Assembly (NCBI GenBank): GCA_942486035.1
Contig: CALNXK010000008.1
Location: 4,352,501-4,416,500, forward strand
DNA length: 64,000 bases
From: Porites lobata
Lineage: Eukaryota; Cnidaria; Anthozoa; Scleractinia; Poritidae
Direction of reading: 5' to 3'
Part shown: piece by piece, positions 1-11,861 of the stretch
Layout of the letters: each line of letters opens with the position of its first letter
How positions within the stretch are numbered: position 1 is the first letter of the stretch
The notes under the pieces: model-generated
The model's input: the letters and a program-made list of their open reading frames with translations, nothing else
Databases searched by the model: none
What the model was told of the DNA's origin: nothing
Position numbers and translations under genes: made by a program

Positions 1-362
1 TATAGTGGAGGCAAAATATGCAGTTTTCTCTCTATTTAGATTATAACCATTCAGAAAGTATTAACTGAGAATAGAACATCGGTTTTTCAATTTCAGTAGC
101 GTTATCAGTAGAGCGTTCCTTTGTTAACCAATAAAGCAGAAAAAAGTGACTCTCTTTTGCCTCGGGCCAACCAAAACCGAACCCTAACGGAAATTCATTT
201 ACTCCGCGACAAAGACAGCTGCAAATACAATAGTAAAATACCGACAGATACATGGCTTCCTCCTCAATAGAGAGCTTTAGCATCGATGACGGCGACGCCA
301 GCGAAAACGCCACTGAAATCAATGAAATCACGTGTTTTCAAACTTTGACGCGCTTATTATAA
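1..362 (+). other. Possible promoter plus first exon of an unrecognised gene (copy 1)
   Basis: A short ORF runs 252-362 (36 codons) from an ATG and begins MASSSIESFSIDDGDASEN, including an N-glycosylation-type NAT site. A related start occurs at 9311; the two share the pattern I-x-S-x-S-I, then GxSEN followed by A/V and T. Upstream, 36-200 resembles 4545-4660 and 7920-8040 (the TATAACCATTCA and GTTAACCAAT words recur), as if three copies of one promoter region exist. No downstream exon could be joined and no family is recognised. It may equally be a relic. Confidence 0.25.
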
Positions 363-1039
363 TTTGCTGAAAATGTCACTTTATGAAATGTAGACGAAGA
401 CGAGAGTTATGAAATTCAGACTATTAAATTAAGAATTACGTACCGCGCCCGCTACGAGGGCCTCGAAACACATTGCTGTTTCTTTTTTTGTATAATATCG
501 CCTTAGTAGATTGAGAGAAATCCTCGGCAGAAGCTTCATAAGAAAGTGTAACACTTCCTTTTATTCAGTGTTTACAAGGCAGAGCTTTTTTATCACAACC
601 TGTGTGCGTGTGCGTCTGGCATAATCACTTTTTATTCGCTATAGTTTCAGTTTTCTTCGTTAAAAAGAAAAACGCCGTTAATTATTAGGATGATCTGCAA
701 AACGGTGTGATTAGGATTCGTCTCCGTCTTCAAGCATGAACAGACAGTTATTAAAGTGATAATTTTGCTAAAATAAAAAGGTGATGAATAAAATTATATA
801 ATAATAATTGGAATAAACAGCTTTAAAATCCCACCTGCTACTTTTTTTTTTCTTTTTTCAAGTTTCGTTCGACAAAGCTATTCCCTATGAGCTCATAAGA
901 TTTGCTTCTGTATTATAAAATTTTACGCCAAGGAATTTCTCTCCATGACGCTAAGGACCCTAAGAAATTGTGTGTCAATTTTTTACAAAACAAGATAATA
1001 ATTTCTGAGTGGGCCAGGTGTTCCATTAATTAAAATTAA

Positions 1040-1731
1040 CACTTCTTATAATAACACTTACACAGGATATTTTTTGTATCTAATTCGTTGCTTAAAAGCA
1101 GTATTTTGCCAGCAGTGGGATTGTAACTAAGTGATAACAGCCGAAAATTAAAATGTTAACAATTTTAAGCGGTAAAACAGTAACTTGACATGCGTTGAAC
1201 GGGACTTCTGTACGAAACAGTTTTGGATACAAGGGTTTTACTCGTAATTCTTTTCGCTTAAAGTAATGAAAGTGCGCACATATATATTTTTATATTTTTG
1301 ATGTAATTTCCTAGGGGCTGACTTCTAGAACTTTCTTATCCACTCATTTGCACTTGAATGCGACTTGTCAACGAAGTGGTAATTTACTCCATTATGTTAT
1401 AGTTCTTAAAATAACACCTGCTGAGTTTTTTTACCTATTATTCCTTGCTTGAAAACGTTGTTTGCGAGCAGAGGGATTGTAACTAAGCGATAACACCCGG
1501 AAATTAAAATATTAATAATTTTGAACGGTAAAACAGTAACTTGGCATGTGTGGTTGAACGTGACTTTTATACGAAACAATTTTGGAGACAAGGGGTTTAA
1601 CTTCCTTTTTTGCTCGAAGTGCGCACATAATTACTGGCTGATTTCCAGAAAATTCTTATCCACTCAGTTCCCTCGGTCATTTGCACTTGAATGCGATTTG
1701 TCAAAAAAGTGGTAATTGCCCTATTATGATA
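1040..1731. repeat. Diverged tandem duplication, two copies
   Basis: Copy A (about 1040-1399) and copy B (about 1400-1731) align along their length. Shared blocks include GGGATTGTAACTAAG, GGTAAAACAGTAACTTG and CACTTGAATGCGA, and both copies end at TTATG(T/A)TATA. The copies differ by many substitutions and small indels, so the duplication is old. No coding potential is seen in either copy. Confidence 0.8.
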
Positions 1732-3073
1732 TATCAATTCAGATATTGTGCAAAGGTGAAAAAATTGCATTTTGGCTACAAACATAATGTGCGATTACAG
1801 GAGCGGTTGAATTCCGTTGAATTTGTGTGTAATGGCTAAGCGGATAGAGAAAAATGGCCCCAATTCTCGACTCTCTTGATCCCATTCCGTCATTCAGTTC
1901 TTACAAAAGTGTGTCAGGCTAAGGGGAAAGCAAGTTGCCCAAATTTTTACGAAAGAGTCGAAAAGAAGTGAGGGCCATATTGCAACAACATAGGCCGTCC
2001 TGGCATATGAAGGTGGCTCGATACGGTTTTTCAGGGTCAATACCAAGTCCGAGCATAAACTACGTCGCCATAAACAAACATTTGGAAAAATTGCGACCAC
2101 AGTTGTATTAAGATGAAAATTTGTCATCATCAGGGTTGCAGTGACATCGGAGTAGTTATAGCAACGAAATGACTCCCCCCCCCGCTCCCATTACCTATTT
2201 TACTTCAGCAATGATTCCCAGCACGGGAACCTTACAAAATCGTTCACAGGAGCTTTTTTCTTCAATAAGGTCGCCTCGATGTTCGTGAATTAAATTAATC
2301 GAAGTTTAAGCAAAACCTTAAGAGCGTTACCGAGATATTTTGGAATGAAGTTTTTATTATTAGAAATTCGATAAGAAAAGGAAAGTCTTGATTTTTGGCC
2401 GTTATCTGTAGAAAACGAAGCGCTTTTGACCTGCAATTTCACCTCATAGTAGTTTTAATCTTTTTAAAAACACGTGTGAACGATTGTGGAGATAGCTCTG
2501 CTTGATTGCTAGAATCGAAAGAAGGATCGATTTGATTAGTATGTATCGAGACATTCTTGTTAGCGGTTTTCTAAACATTTCGGTCTACATTAACAAATTA
2601 GCGAATAATTTTAAACCGCTCGACAGATTTTTTAAAAGAATTAAGATTCTTCTCCTAATTCAAACTGAGAATTAGTCAGCCACTTCTTCATTTTCCTACC
2701 CATTGCTAAATGCTATCTGCCATACTCTGTTCTTCGAGTGGAGATGACTCTAGAAAGTTATGCGAAAGTTTATTTTAATCAATTTACGACTGGAAATAGC
2801 CCATTCCAGCTAGTGCAGTGCAGTATAGTGCCCAACAAAAAAAACTGCAAATATGTAAATTGCTCATCACATGCTAGGCAACCACTGTAATGTAACTGGA
2901 TTATTACGCCGACTTCAGGTTAATATTCAGGTCTTCAAAATAATTCAATAAACATGGAGACGTCTTTAAAAACCGGCTTTGCCCAAATTTTCTCTCGCTG
3001 CCCAAAAATTCTGAGTTGCCCAAAATCTGGGGGGACTGCAGCCCCCCTCGCCCCCCCGGCCCGTACGCCTATG
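1732..3073. other. Intergenic stretch without a recognised gene
   Basis: No convincing exon is seen. The word TGTGTAATGGCTAAGCGGAT with flanks at 1824-1862 recurs at 5228-5266. At 3028-3072 a G/C-rich run of stacked GGGGGG/CCCCCC blocks ending in CGTACGCCTATG looks like a transposon terminus; it abuts the left end of the duplicated segment beginning at 3074. Confidence 0.6.
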
Positions 3074-4952
3074 AACAAGTATGACACTGAAATATCTATT
3101 TAAACGTTCTCAAACCATAGCCAAAGCCTTAAATAGATATTAACTTCACTAGCGTGATGAATTTCTTCAAGAATGACACTGAAATGCTTAGAAGAAAACC
3201 CGCCCAAAAACAGCTAGGTTCCTCCCATCTCATCAAATTATATAACATATCCAACCACCTAGATCTAATTTTCTCAGATTTGTTGCCCATTTTACGCGTA
3301 ATTGGCGTTCTTATGAGACAAGCAGCAGGACAGAAAGACAAAAACTAATTGTAACCCATCGACCGAGAAACAGTGAAAGAGAATTCCTAGAACCCTTAGT
3401 GCGCGCAATCTTTTCCCTCGTTTCACTAATTCCTCTGGCCACGCGCTAAACTTAGTGTGAGCTACGACTCGTGTAAAACCGTACGTTATACTGTTTTCAC
3501 CCATATATTTAACAGTGGAGGTGTATTATCACGCTTTTTTTAACTGCTAGTTTGCTTTCCGTCTGTTATAGAACTAAACGAACACGCGAACATGACGTTT
3601 TCGGTTCTGGCTCATTATTGAAGATGCTGGGGCCAAGATTGAAGATTCTTTCATTGTTAAATTTTATAATAAGTTATGCCATCTTGAAATTTGTGTCTCT
3701 ATGTGTATGGACTCTGCACATGAAAAGAACAGTACTGAGCGATCAAGTTCTTATGATGGTGCAAAACTATAACCAGCAGGGCGTGATTAGCTGTACAACT
3801 TTGAATTACCTTTCATATTATTTTCGATAAAAACAGCGAGGTTTAATCTACGAGCAATAATAATTATATTAAAGATTAGAGAGATTTGGATCAGTCAAGA
3901 GTTCTTACAGCTGTGCCGTCTTGCTAACTTGGACCGGACTAACTAAGAGACGACGATCCTGTACCTCTAGCATTTAAATAAAATAACGTGTGCCTTGAGC
4001 GAGCCAGAGCTTTACCAAGCTTTATCCCCTTTCGAGTTTGTTTGAGTCGGACAATTTTGCAGTCCGTTGACAGACTGTCCGTTTACTTCTGTCCATAACC
4101 AAACAATAATTTTATCATGTTGTCAAAATCTTCGAAACTTGTTACCTCACTATCAGTAGATATGCAGATGACAATATCTTGTTTATTTCCTTTTTCAATA
4201 ATGAATCTTTTCCGCCTTGGCCTCCGATTCCAGACAAAGTGTATAGGAGTGAAAATCAAAACTTATCTCATGCTACTGTTTAGATTGATTACCACCTCAT
4301 ACAGTCGTGAAATTATTGGACACTGGCACTTGATTTTTGTCTGAGAAGTGCATCAAACTAGTGAAGACTCCGCAAACTTATTATCTTTTTTGCCTTTAAG
4401 AAAAGGAGATCGAAGGTGGCAGACATTTAGTCATGCGTTCATGAATACTCAATATTTAATCCTGCTTATACGTTCCTGTAAACTGGAAACAGTCTTGATT
4501 TGTCTGATTTTAGGGAGAGTGCAATAAAGGCAAACGAGGCAATTTATTATAACCATTCAAAAAGAAAACCGAGTGAAGCCGAAAACGACATTTTCCATTA
4601 GACCTATAGAGCTTTAGTTCGTTAACCAATGAACCCAAAAAAACTCCTTTGTCTGGAGCGAAACAAAAACTTTTGTTCAAATTCAATTACGCATGAATGC
4701 AATCCGCAAAAACATCTATTGTCCAGATGGATTGTAGGAAAGCCTAAAAAAAGAATTAAAAAAAAAATACATTAAATACAGTCGAAAGTTAGTCGAACCT
4801 CTCCACAACGGCCACCTTGGGGACAGAAGAAATTAGCCGTTGTAGAGAGGTGGCCGAAATAGGGAGGTATAGGGGTGTAATTAGTATAGGTAATAGCATG
4901 ATTTGTAGTGATATTTGGCATAAATACCACGAGTGATATTTCGAAATTGTTA
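3074..4952. repeat. Large duplicated segment, copy 1 (partner 6458-8323)
   Basis: About 1.87 kb is repeated in direct orientation at 6458-8323, offset about 3.4 kb, with high identity and small indels throughout. Copy 1 begins at AACAAGTATGACACTG directly after a G/C-rich repeat end, so its left border may be a truncation. Short ORFs inside (3552-3830, 4117-4344) have counterparts in copy 2 but resemble no known protein. The last 65 bp belong to a dispersed inverted-repeat element also seen at 8258 and 38680. Confidence 0.85.
4786..4870. repeat. Dispersed CTCTCCACAACGGCCACC repeat
   Basis: The paired words AACCTCTCCACAACGG and GTTGTAGAGAGGTGGCCG point toward each other around GGGGACAGAAGAAA. 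The same arrangement is at 8152-8243, and related GTTGTAGAGAGG words recur at 8868-9034. This looks like the terminus of a non-autonomous DNA transposon with internal subrepeats. Confidence 0.6.
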
Positions 4953-5623
4953 ACTTCCATGATACACTGCATGAATCAACTGAGTTCCTTGGAAATAGAT
5001 CAAGAATGAACCGAAATATGAACATGGGACTAAAGGAAAATTTAGATATAACAAAATAACGAGGGTGCCAACTTTCCTCACTAGCAGTCAATGGCTGAAT
5101 TGCTAAGGAACCAGAACCTTCAATTTATTTGAACTGTTATAATGATATCATGTCAAGTTATGGTAATGTATATTCCACTCTTATTCTAGTTTTTGAAAAA
5201 ACGTTTTTGTGGTTATTCTTGCACTTTAATTTGTGTGTAATGGCTAAGCGGATAGAGAAAAATGACCCCAATAGGTGGTTTTCATGCAGTCTCGGGAGAC
5301 ACAAATAACAATGGTGAAATGAAAAAATGCTGGTGGACAAACAAAACGAGCTAATGAGCGATCTTTTGTTTACCGTCCACCAGCATGGCGGCGATGACGT
5401 AACGTGAAAACCACCTAAAAGCCCTTGCGTTCTATATGCGGGCAACACAGACTTTTTAAACGTGAAGCAGAGCTTAGGGATTGAAATCTTCTAACACTGG
5501 CAAACACCTTCCATTCTTTCCAGAAAATCAAACACGCGTCTGTTCCGTGCTGGCGGCAATTATGTCTCTACGCTGATATTCTCATAGTTTTGCCAACAAA
5601 ACGACCTACCGTATATGAGCGAC
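4953..5623. other. Intergenic stretch without a recognised gene
   Basis: Only small unconvincing ORFs are present. The 39-bp word at 5228-5266 repeats that at 1824-1862. A short inverted match (GGTGGTTTTCATGCAGTC near 5274 against CGTGAAAACCACC near 5402) suggests another small fold-back element at about 5272-5415. Confidence 0.4.
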
Positions 5624-5911
5624 GATATACAGCCATTTCGAGACAGGTTGTCGGAAAAAATGTGCACGCAACAATCCCGAAAGGTAGTATGGGTGGTTTT
5701 GAGTTCACTGTTTTTCAAACAAATTTGAAAGAATGGCAAATCTTCTCAGTATTGACATATGTCTTTAGCATTCGCAAAAGGAATCCAACAAAAGTTGGTG
5801 CCATTCTTTCAAATTTGTTGGAAGAACGGTGAACTCAAAACCACCCACAATACCTTTCGGGACTCTCGCGTGCACTTTTTCCGACAACCTTTCTCGAAAT
5901 AGCTGTATATG
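5624..5911. repeat. Long-arm fold-back element (MITE-like)
   Basis: The left arm 5624-5737 and right arm 5799-5911 are near-perfect reverse complements of about 113 bp around a 61-bp spacer. Matching blocks include AGGTTGTCGG, CCCGAAAGGTA, GGTGGTTTTGAGTTCAC and TTGAAAGAATGGCA. A transcript would form a long hairpin. No transposase is encoded, so it is a non-autonomous fold-back element or a recent inverted duplication. Confidence 0.85.
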
Positions 5912-6223
5912 GCCTCAACCAAACGGACTTTAAGAAAGTCTACCGTTCTTGCGTTTCTGTACTGTTTTGAAAAAAGCCTCAATTTTTACAGTTCTGGCAA
6001 GAAACATTCACTGCAGCTATCCATACTAATTTCCCCGCAAGATGTCATTTCTCAAGGAACAGCGGCCTTTTGGCCTCAGGCATTTGATAAACAAAATTGC
6101 ACGCGGGGCAGGCTGAGCAGTTTTGATTGACGTTAAATGGCGTTTTTATATATCATTTATAGTTTCATTTGAAATTCATTAATCTGGAAGATAGCCAAGT
6201 GCTGCTGACGACCTCCTTTCCAG

Positions 6224-6362
6224 AGAGAAACCATGATGGGATTTATGATGCTTTCAGCGTTCATCATCGTCAGCGCCGCAATTTGGTGCTTAAAAAATGG
6301 ATGTAAACTCAATCGCCGCAGCCCTGAAGAGAATATATGCGAGTGTGATTCATGCCAAGCAG
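6224..6362 (+). other. Possible exon encoding a membrane segment and a Cys-rich stem
   Basis: A good acceptor (CCTCCTTTCCAG) precedes 6224 and a strong donor (CAG, then GTGAGC) follows 6362. From ATG 6233 the frame reads 43 codons, phase 1 at the donor. Residues 4-20 are hydrophobic (FMMLSAFIIVSAAIWCL) and are followed by a basic cysteine-bearing stretch (KNGCKLNRRS) and CECDSC. That is the pattern of a signal anchor or single transmembrane helix with a membrane-proximal Cys cluster. No partner exon was found. It lies about 100 bp before copy 2 of the large duplication. Confidence 0.3.
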
Positions 6363-6457
6363 GTGAGCTTGTCTGTTTCGAACTCTGTTAGTCGGGCAGA
6401 AGGATTGATATTGGCCCGTTTTGTAAAAGCTGCTCCACGGCAGATTTCAAAATTATT

Positions 6458-8323
6458 AACAAGTATGACACTGAAATATCTATTTAAATGTTCTCAAACC
6501 ATAGCCAAAGTCTTGAATAGATGTTAACTTCACTAGCCTGATGAATTTCTTCAAGAATGACATTGAAATGCTTGAAGAAAACCCGCCGCCCAAAAATAGC
6601 TAGGTTCCTCTAATCTCATCAAATTATACAACATATCCAACCACCTAGATGTAATTTTCTCAGATTTGTTGCCCATTTAACGCGTAACTGGCGTTCCATC
6701 GACCGAGAAACAGTGAAAGAGAATTCCTAGAACCCTTCATGCGCGCAATCTTTTCCTTCGTTTCACTAATTTGTCTGGCCACGCGCTAAACTAGACGGTG
6801 AACTACGACTCATGTAAAACCGTACGTTACACTGTTTTCACTCATATATTTAACAGTGGAGGTGTATTATCACGCTTTTTTAACTGCTAGTTTGTTTTCC
6901 GTTTCTTACAGAACTAAAAGAACACGCAAACATGACGTTTTCGGTTCTGGTTCAGTACTGAAGATGCTGGGGTCAACAGAACATTGCGTAACAACTGAAG
7001 ATTCCTTTTATTGTCAAATTTTATATTAAGTTATGCCATCTTGAAATTTGTGTGTCTATGTGTATGGACTCTGTACATGAAAAGAACAGTACTGGATCAA
7101 GTTCTTATGGTGCAAAACTATAACCAGCAGGGCGTGATTTACTGTACAACTTTGAATTACCTTTCATGTTATTTTCGATATAAACTGCGAGGTTTAATCT
7201 ACGAGCAATAATAATTATTTTAAAGATTAGAGAGATCTGGATCAGTCAAGAGTTCTTACAGCTGTGCTGTTTTGCTAACTTGGACCGGACTAACTAAGAG
7301 TCGACGACCCTGTACCTCTAGCATGTAAAGTAACGTGTGCCTTGAACGAGCTAGTGCTTTACCAAGCTTTATCCCCTTTCGAGTTTAAGTCGCACAATTT
7401 TGCAGTCCGTTAACAGCGCTCAAGATGACAGTCCACTTCTGTCCATAACCAAATAATAATTTTATCATGTCAAAATCTTCGAGACTTGTTACCTATTCAC
7501 TATCAGTATGCCGATCATATGCCGATGACAACATCTTGTTTACTTCCTTTTTCAATAATGATTTTTTTCCGCCTTGGTCTCCGATTCCAGACAAAGTTTA
7601 TAGGAGCGAAAATCAAAACTTATCTCATGCTACTGTTTAGATTGATTACCACCTCATATAGTCTTGAAATTATTCGACACTAGCACTTGATTTTTGTCTG
7701 TTTGATGAGAAGTGCATCAAACTAGTGCAGACTCATTAAACAGTAAACTTATTATCTTTTTTGTCATTAAGAAAAGGAGATCGAAGGCAGACATTTAGTC
7801 ATGCGTTCATGAATACTCAATATTTAATCTTGCTTGTACGTTCCTGTAAACTGGAAACAGTCTTGACTTGTCTGATTTTAGGGAGAGTGCAATAAAGGCA
7901 AACGAGGCAATTTTCTGTCTTTTAAGATTATAACCATTCAAACAGAAAACCGATTGAAGCCGAAAACGACATTTTCCATTAGACCTATAGAGCTTAACCA
8001 ATGAACCCAAAAAAACTCCTTTGCCTGGAGCGAAACAAAAACTTTTGTTCAAATTCAATTACGCCTGAATGTAATCTGCAAAAACATCTATTATCCAGCT
8101 GGATTGTAGGAAAGCCTATAAAGAAAGAATTTTAAAAAAATCCGTTAAATACAGTCGAAAGTTAGTCGAACTTCGTCACATCGGCCACCTTGGGGACAGA
8201 AGAAATTGGCCGTTGTGGAGAGGTGGCCGTTATGGGCAGGTATGGGTGTAATAAGTATAGGTAATAGCATGATTTGTAGTGATATTTGGTATAAATACCA
8301 CGAGTGATATTTCGAAATTGTTA
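6458..8323. repeat. Large duplicated segment, copy 2 (partner 3074-4952)
   Basis: Direct repeat of 3074-4952. Compared with copy 1 it has lost short pieces, including two 3-bp losses inside the paired ORF at 7011-7211 that keep the frame, and a longer loss near 6690 (the segment around 3310-3345 of copy 1 is missing). Its right end runs into a complete inverted-repeat element (8258-8544). Confidence 0.85.
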
Positions 8324-8544
8324 TACAAAATTTCACGAGCCCTTAAGCGAGTGGGATTTGAGACAATTTCGAAATATCACGAGTGGTATTTATGCCAAAT
8401 ATCACGCACAAATCATGCTATTATTTGTTTATACTACTACCCACAAAAGGTTTGTAATTTTCACATGTAGGTATTTCAAATCAAGCTGAAATACCATTGC
8501 TCTAAGCCAATCATATTGTCGAAATTTCTCATGCAGTAGTATAT
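8258..8544. repeat. Inverted-repeat element, family also at 38680-38967
   Basis: GTGATATTTGGTATAAATAC with flanks (8279-8322) is matched by its reverse complement at 8373-8416; the pairing extends outward through AATAGCATGATTTGT. A tail follows that includes CACATGTAGGTATTTCAAAT and ends in AGTAGTATAT. The same organisation, tail included, is at 38680-38967, and the left portion alone is at 4889-4952. This is a MITE-like family with three copies in the window. Confidence 0.85.
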
Positions 8545-9310
8545 GAGGAATTTTTTCATGGGGTACAACATGTTTATTGTGTTAAGTTCATACTTACTGT
8601 ATCCCATAATGGAAATTCTTTCAATCCAGTCACTATACAGAGACAAAATAAACAAAACACTTGAATAATTTCTTCAATCGAAATGTTAACGTGACAAAAC
8701 GAGAAAGGTTCGCAACAATCGCTTTAAGTATCGTAGATAATTTATACTTACTGCAGCAGTATAAATGGAACACAATTGAAACACGAGTGCCGCGATAAAT
8801 CGTCAACGCGTCATATGGATCAATTTTCATCACCATTCTCCACTTTTTCATCAGTCGTTGAAAACCTGGCGGTTGTCGAGAGGTTATTTTGGCAGTTGAG
8901 ACACTCTTTAGTGGCCGTTGACGTTGTAGAGAGGTTTTTGTTTAAAAACAAAAGTCAATGTATGGTCTGTTCGGCGGTACAAAAGAAAGAGACCGTTGTA
9001 GAGAGATGACCGTTGTGGAGAGGTGGCTGTTAGACGTAACACACACAATAGGCTAGCCTGCGCCAGGACGGAGCTAAACTTCTACCTGGGTTAGATTACG
9101 TCTGCAACACAGACTAACACGCAATAGATTGTATAAAAGAAAAAAAGCGACTGCCGCATTTTTGTGCTTAGCAACACCATTTTGCATCAGGAGATTTGGC
9201 TGCAAAGTTTTTCCTCGGCGTGGATTGATCGTGTGAATGCGGTTTCCGTCCTGATTTGATGTGTGTATCGTCAATTTTCCCGTTTTCAGCTTTGTTTACT
9301 GGAACAACGT
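8545..9310. other. Repeat-derived stretch
   Basis: No gene is recognised. 8868-9034 carries three or four GTTGTAGAGAGG-type words related to the repeats at 4786 and 8152, so much of 8152-9040 may be one DNA transposon into which the 8258-8544 element was inserted. 9050-9310 leads into the first-exon-like ORF at 9311. Confidence 0.4.
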
Positions 9311-9445
9311 ATGGCTAGTAGGGAACAAAGTCTTTTCTTCGATGAAATAGGGAGTTTAAGCATCTACAACACCGATGGCAGCGAAAACGTCACACAAAAA
9401 GCCAATTCACGCTGCCTCAGACTCCTTCGCCTTTATTCTATCTAG
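9311..9445 (+). other. First-exon-like ORF related to the one at 252
   Basis: The 44-codon ORF begins MASREQSLFFDEIGSLSIYN and continues GSENVT. It aligns with the ORF at 252-362 over about 24 residues around SLSI/SFSI and the SEN-x-T glycosylation site. The likeness suggests paralogous N-terminal exons. No donor or continuing exon can be supported, and it ends at TAG only 305 bp from the 3' end of the convergent amine oxidase. Confidence 0.25.
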
Positions 9446-10013
9446 TTGGCAACGAAATGTACCAAAAAGTGTGCTGCTTGTGCAAAGTTGTTGTTTTGCT
9501 TAATAAACCGTCGCCGTAGTCTTTACTAAAGCTCCCTAGTGCTGTCTCAAAATGGCACCATTAAAAAACGCTAAACTAAGATGTACTGCATGAAATTGAC
9601 TCATTTTCGGGCAATCACGAGTGGCGTGAAACAGTAAGGTAACTCGAAGCGTAGGAAAATAATAGCCACCGAAGAAAGAAGCACTTTCACTGTTTCCATT
9701 ACGGTGGGAAACCCGCGAGAGACACTCGAGATCTTCACATTACTGCAAACTAAAGTTTAGAACACGATCCCTTTCTAGCTGCAAGACAAACTTGATCTGC
9801 CACGCGGATTCCGGTTTCTATCGCAGTTGGCACAGTTGAACAGGATCGAGGACTTGTAGCTTCACCCACAAAAAACAAGCGATCTTTAACAGGCCTTGTG
9901 TATCCACCGCGAATGAAGGGATGGTTTGACCAATGAAAATACTCGTAGTCCAGGAAGGAATCGGTCGCAGGACGAGGATCGCTGGGTGTGTTGTGAAAAA
10001 TAAATAAATAATT

Positions 10014-10075
10014 AAATAATAACAATAATAATAATAATGATGATGATGATAAAATAAATAACATAAGGCATATTG
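10014..10075. repeat. AAT/ATG trinucleotide microsatellite
   Basis: Imperfect AAT repeats run into four GAT units inside the last intron of the amine oxidase, about 35 bp upstream of the acceptor for the final exon. Confidence 0.8.
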
Positions 10076-11228
10076 GTAAGATAGTGCCCACTAGAGATTC
10101 CGGTTAACAAGACGAGACTTGATTTTGAGGAAAACGTCATATTCGTCATGTGAGTGGGACAAAACGTTTGAACTCCCAACGGGGATGCAATCTGGACCCA
10201 TGACATCACTAAATACCCCCGAGTCCCAAATAGCGAACGCGCACACTTAGCTACGGGGAGACTCATTAGGAGCTAGGCCGTTTCGGAGGTTTATGTGTGT
10301 CACGCGTCCTGCATAGGATCAGGAATGTCGAATCATAACTTGTGCGGTGAAAAAACGAGAGAACGTTGAGCTTTATGCACTAGACGCCTATAATAGGCGT
10401 ACACTGGGCTGCACGATGCAATAATGAAATGGTTTGGAAAGCGTATAACATACCTGATGCAGGGATGAGATGAGATTGTTCTTTTTCCAGAATACTGACT
10501 TTTTGTTCCCTTTTGCCACGAAATGACTTGGGCCTTTTCATGGAAAAATTCTAAGTACTTACAATATCAAAATTTTCTTACCCGAACATCTCATCCAAAT
10601 GGCTCAACAATCCGTCCAAGATCTGTTGACTGCTGAGGCTACTTTTCTGTTCCGCAGACTGAGCAGTTTCAAACCCAACAATCACGTGACACTTGTCGTC
10701 ATTAACAGCCGAGTCACGCGACCACATCCGTATTTCACTTGTAAATCCCCGTACACTGTAAATTTGATGAAGTCGGGCCAAAACCGGCGTTTGAATTGAC
10801 AAATAATTTTTCACACTCCCAGCATCTGGATCCTGTTTATGGCTCTGCTTTTGTCAGCGGGAAGTTCTGGAACAAAAGTGATGTCCCTATCTTTGAGGAT
10901 TGTAAGCGGGACAGTAATGACGACGTATTTAGCGGTTATAATTTCCCCGTGTTGATTCTTCAAAAGAATTCTTCCGCCTGCATTTAATATGTGGCTGTCT
11001 TCATCTGCAAAAAAAATAGTGCTCACTGAACGTGAAAATAAATACTTCTTAGCGGAGAGTTGCAAATGCTTCAAAACAAAACGTTGCATGGAAAATCGAC
11101 TTTACACCGTCATGTCAGCGTTTTAAACCAGACTTCCCTGACCGGGAGCCAGTTACTCCTAAACTAAGCCTTTGACCGGCGTTTTCCAGACCGGTTATAC
11201 ATTTTAGATCACTTTTCCGCCGAAATTA

Positions 11229-11326
11229 AGGCCCAATTCAAACGTCGTGCTTCCACAGTGCTTTTGTCAAACTTATTCAAAAATTAAGGCGGCATGGCAG
11301 AAGCACGACGTATGAACTGGGCTTTA
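11229..11326. repeat. Short fold-back element in amine oxidase intron
   Basis: GGCCCAATTCAAACGTCGTG at the left is mirrored by CACGACGTATGAACTGGGCT at the right, giving about 30-bp inverted ends around a spacer of roughly 35 bp. It lies in the intron between the exons at 12419 and 11004. Confidence 0.7.
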
Positions 11327-11469
11327 GTCCGCAATAGTTACACGAGGAAAAATGAAAACAATCAAACGACCTTACCTTTTATAAAACTACCATTTCTCGA
11401 CCTCAAATTTTTTATTATTAATTTTTGGAAATACTACGAGTCTAAACTGTCTTCTAAAACGTCTTTTCA

Positions 11470-11861
11470 AGTTGCAGGGTTTTAACACAAACATACTGCG
11501 TCTTCTTCTCGTTAAAAGGAATTTCGGAAAGCAGAGACTTTTTTCAACAATGCGCTAAGGAATGGAACTTTTTAGACGCATCTTTTAAAGAAATTAACCC
11601 TCTTCCTCTTTTTAAACACAGCAGTAAAAGCTGTATACTTTAGATATTTATAACTTTTAATATTTAATTCTAATCTATCTGACATTTTAACATTTTTAAC
11701 CCGTAGCTTATATTAGTTAAGTTTTTGCTCTTAACTTTTACTTATCATTACTATTACGTATTCATTTATCTAAGATCATATATTTTTCCATTGTTTTACA
11801 GTGCGTCACTGAATATCACTCTTTGTGAAGTGAGCTCCCTGTATAAAGATTGTTATAATTA

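Noticed and set aside
10811..10813. TGA as selenocysteine codon in the amine oxidase
   Set aside because: No family member is known to use selenocysteine here, the position is not catalytic, and a frameshift follows within 50 bases.
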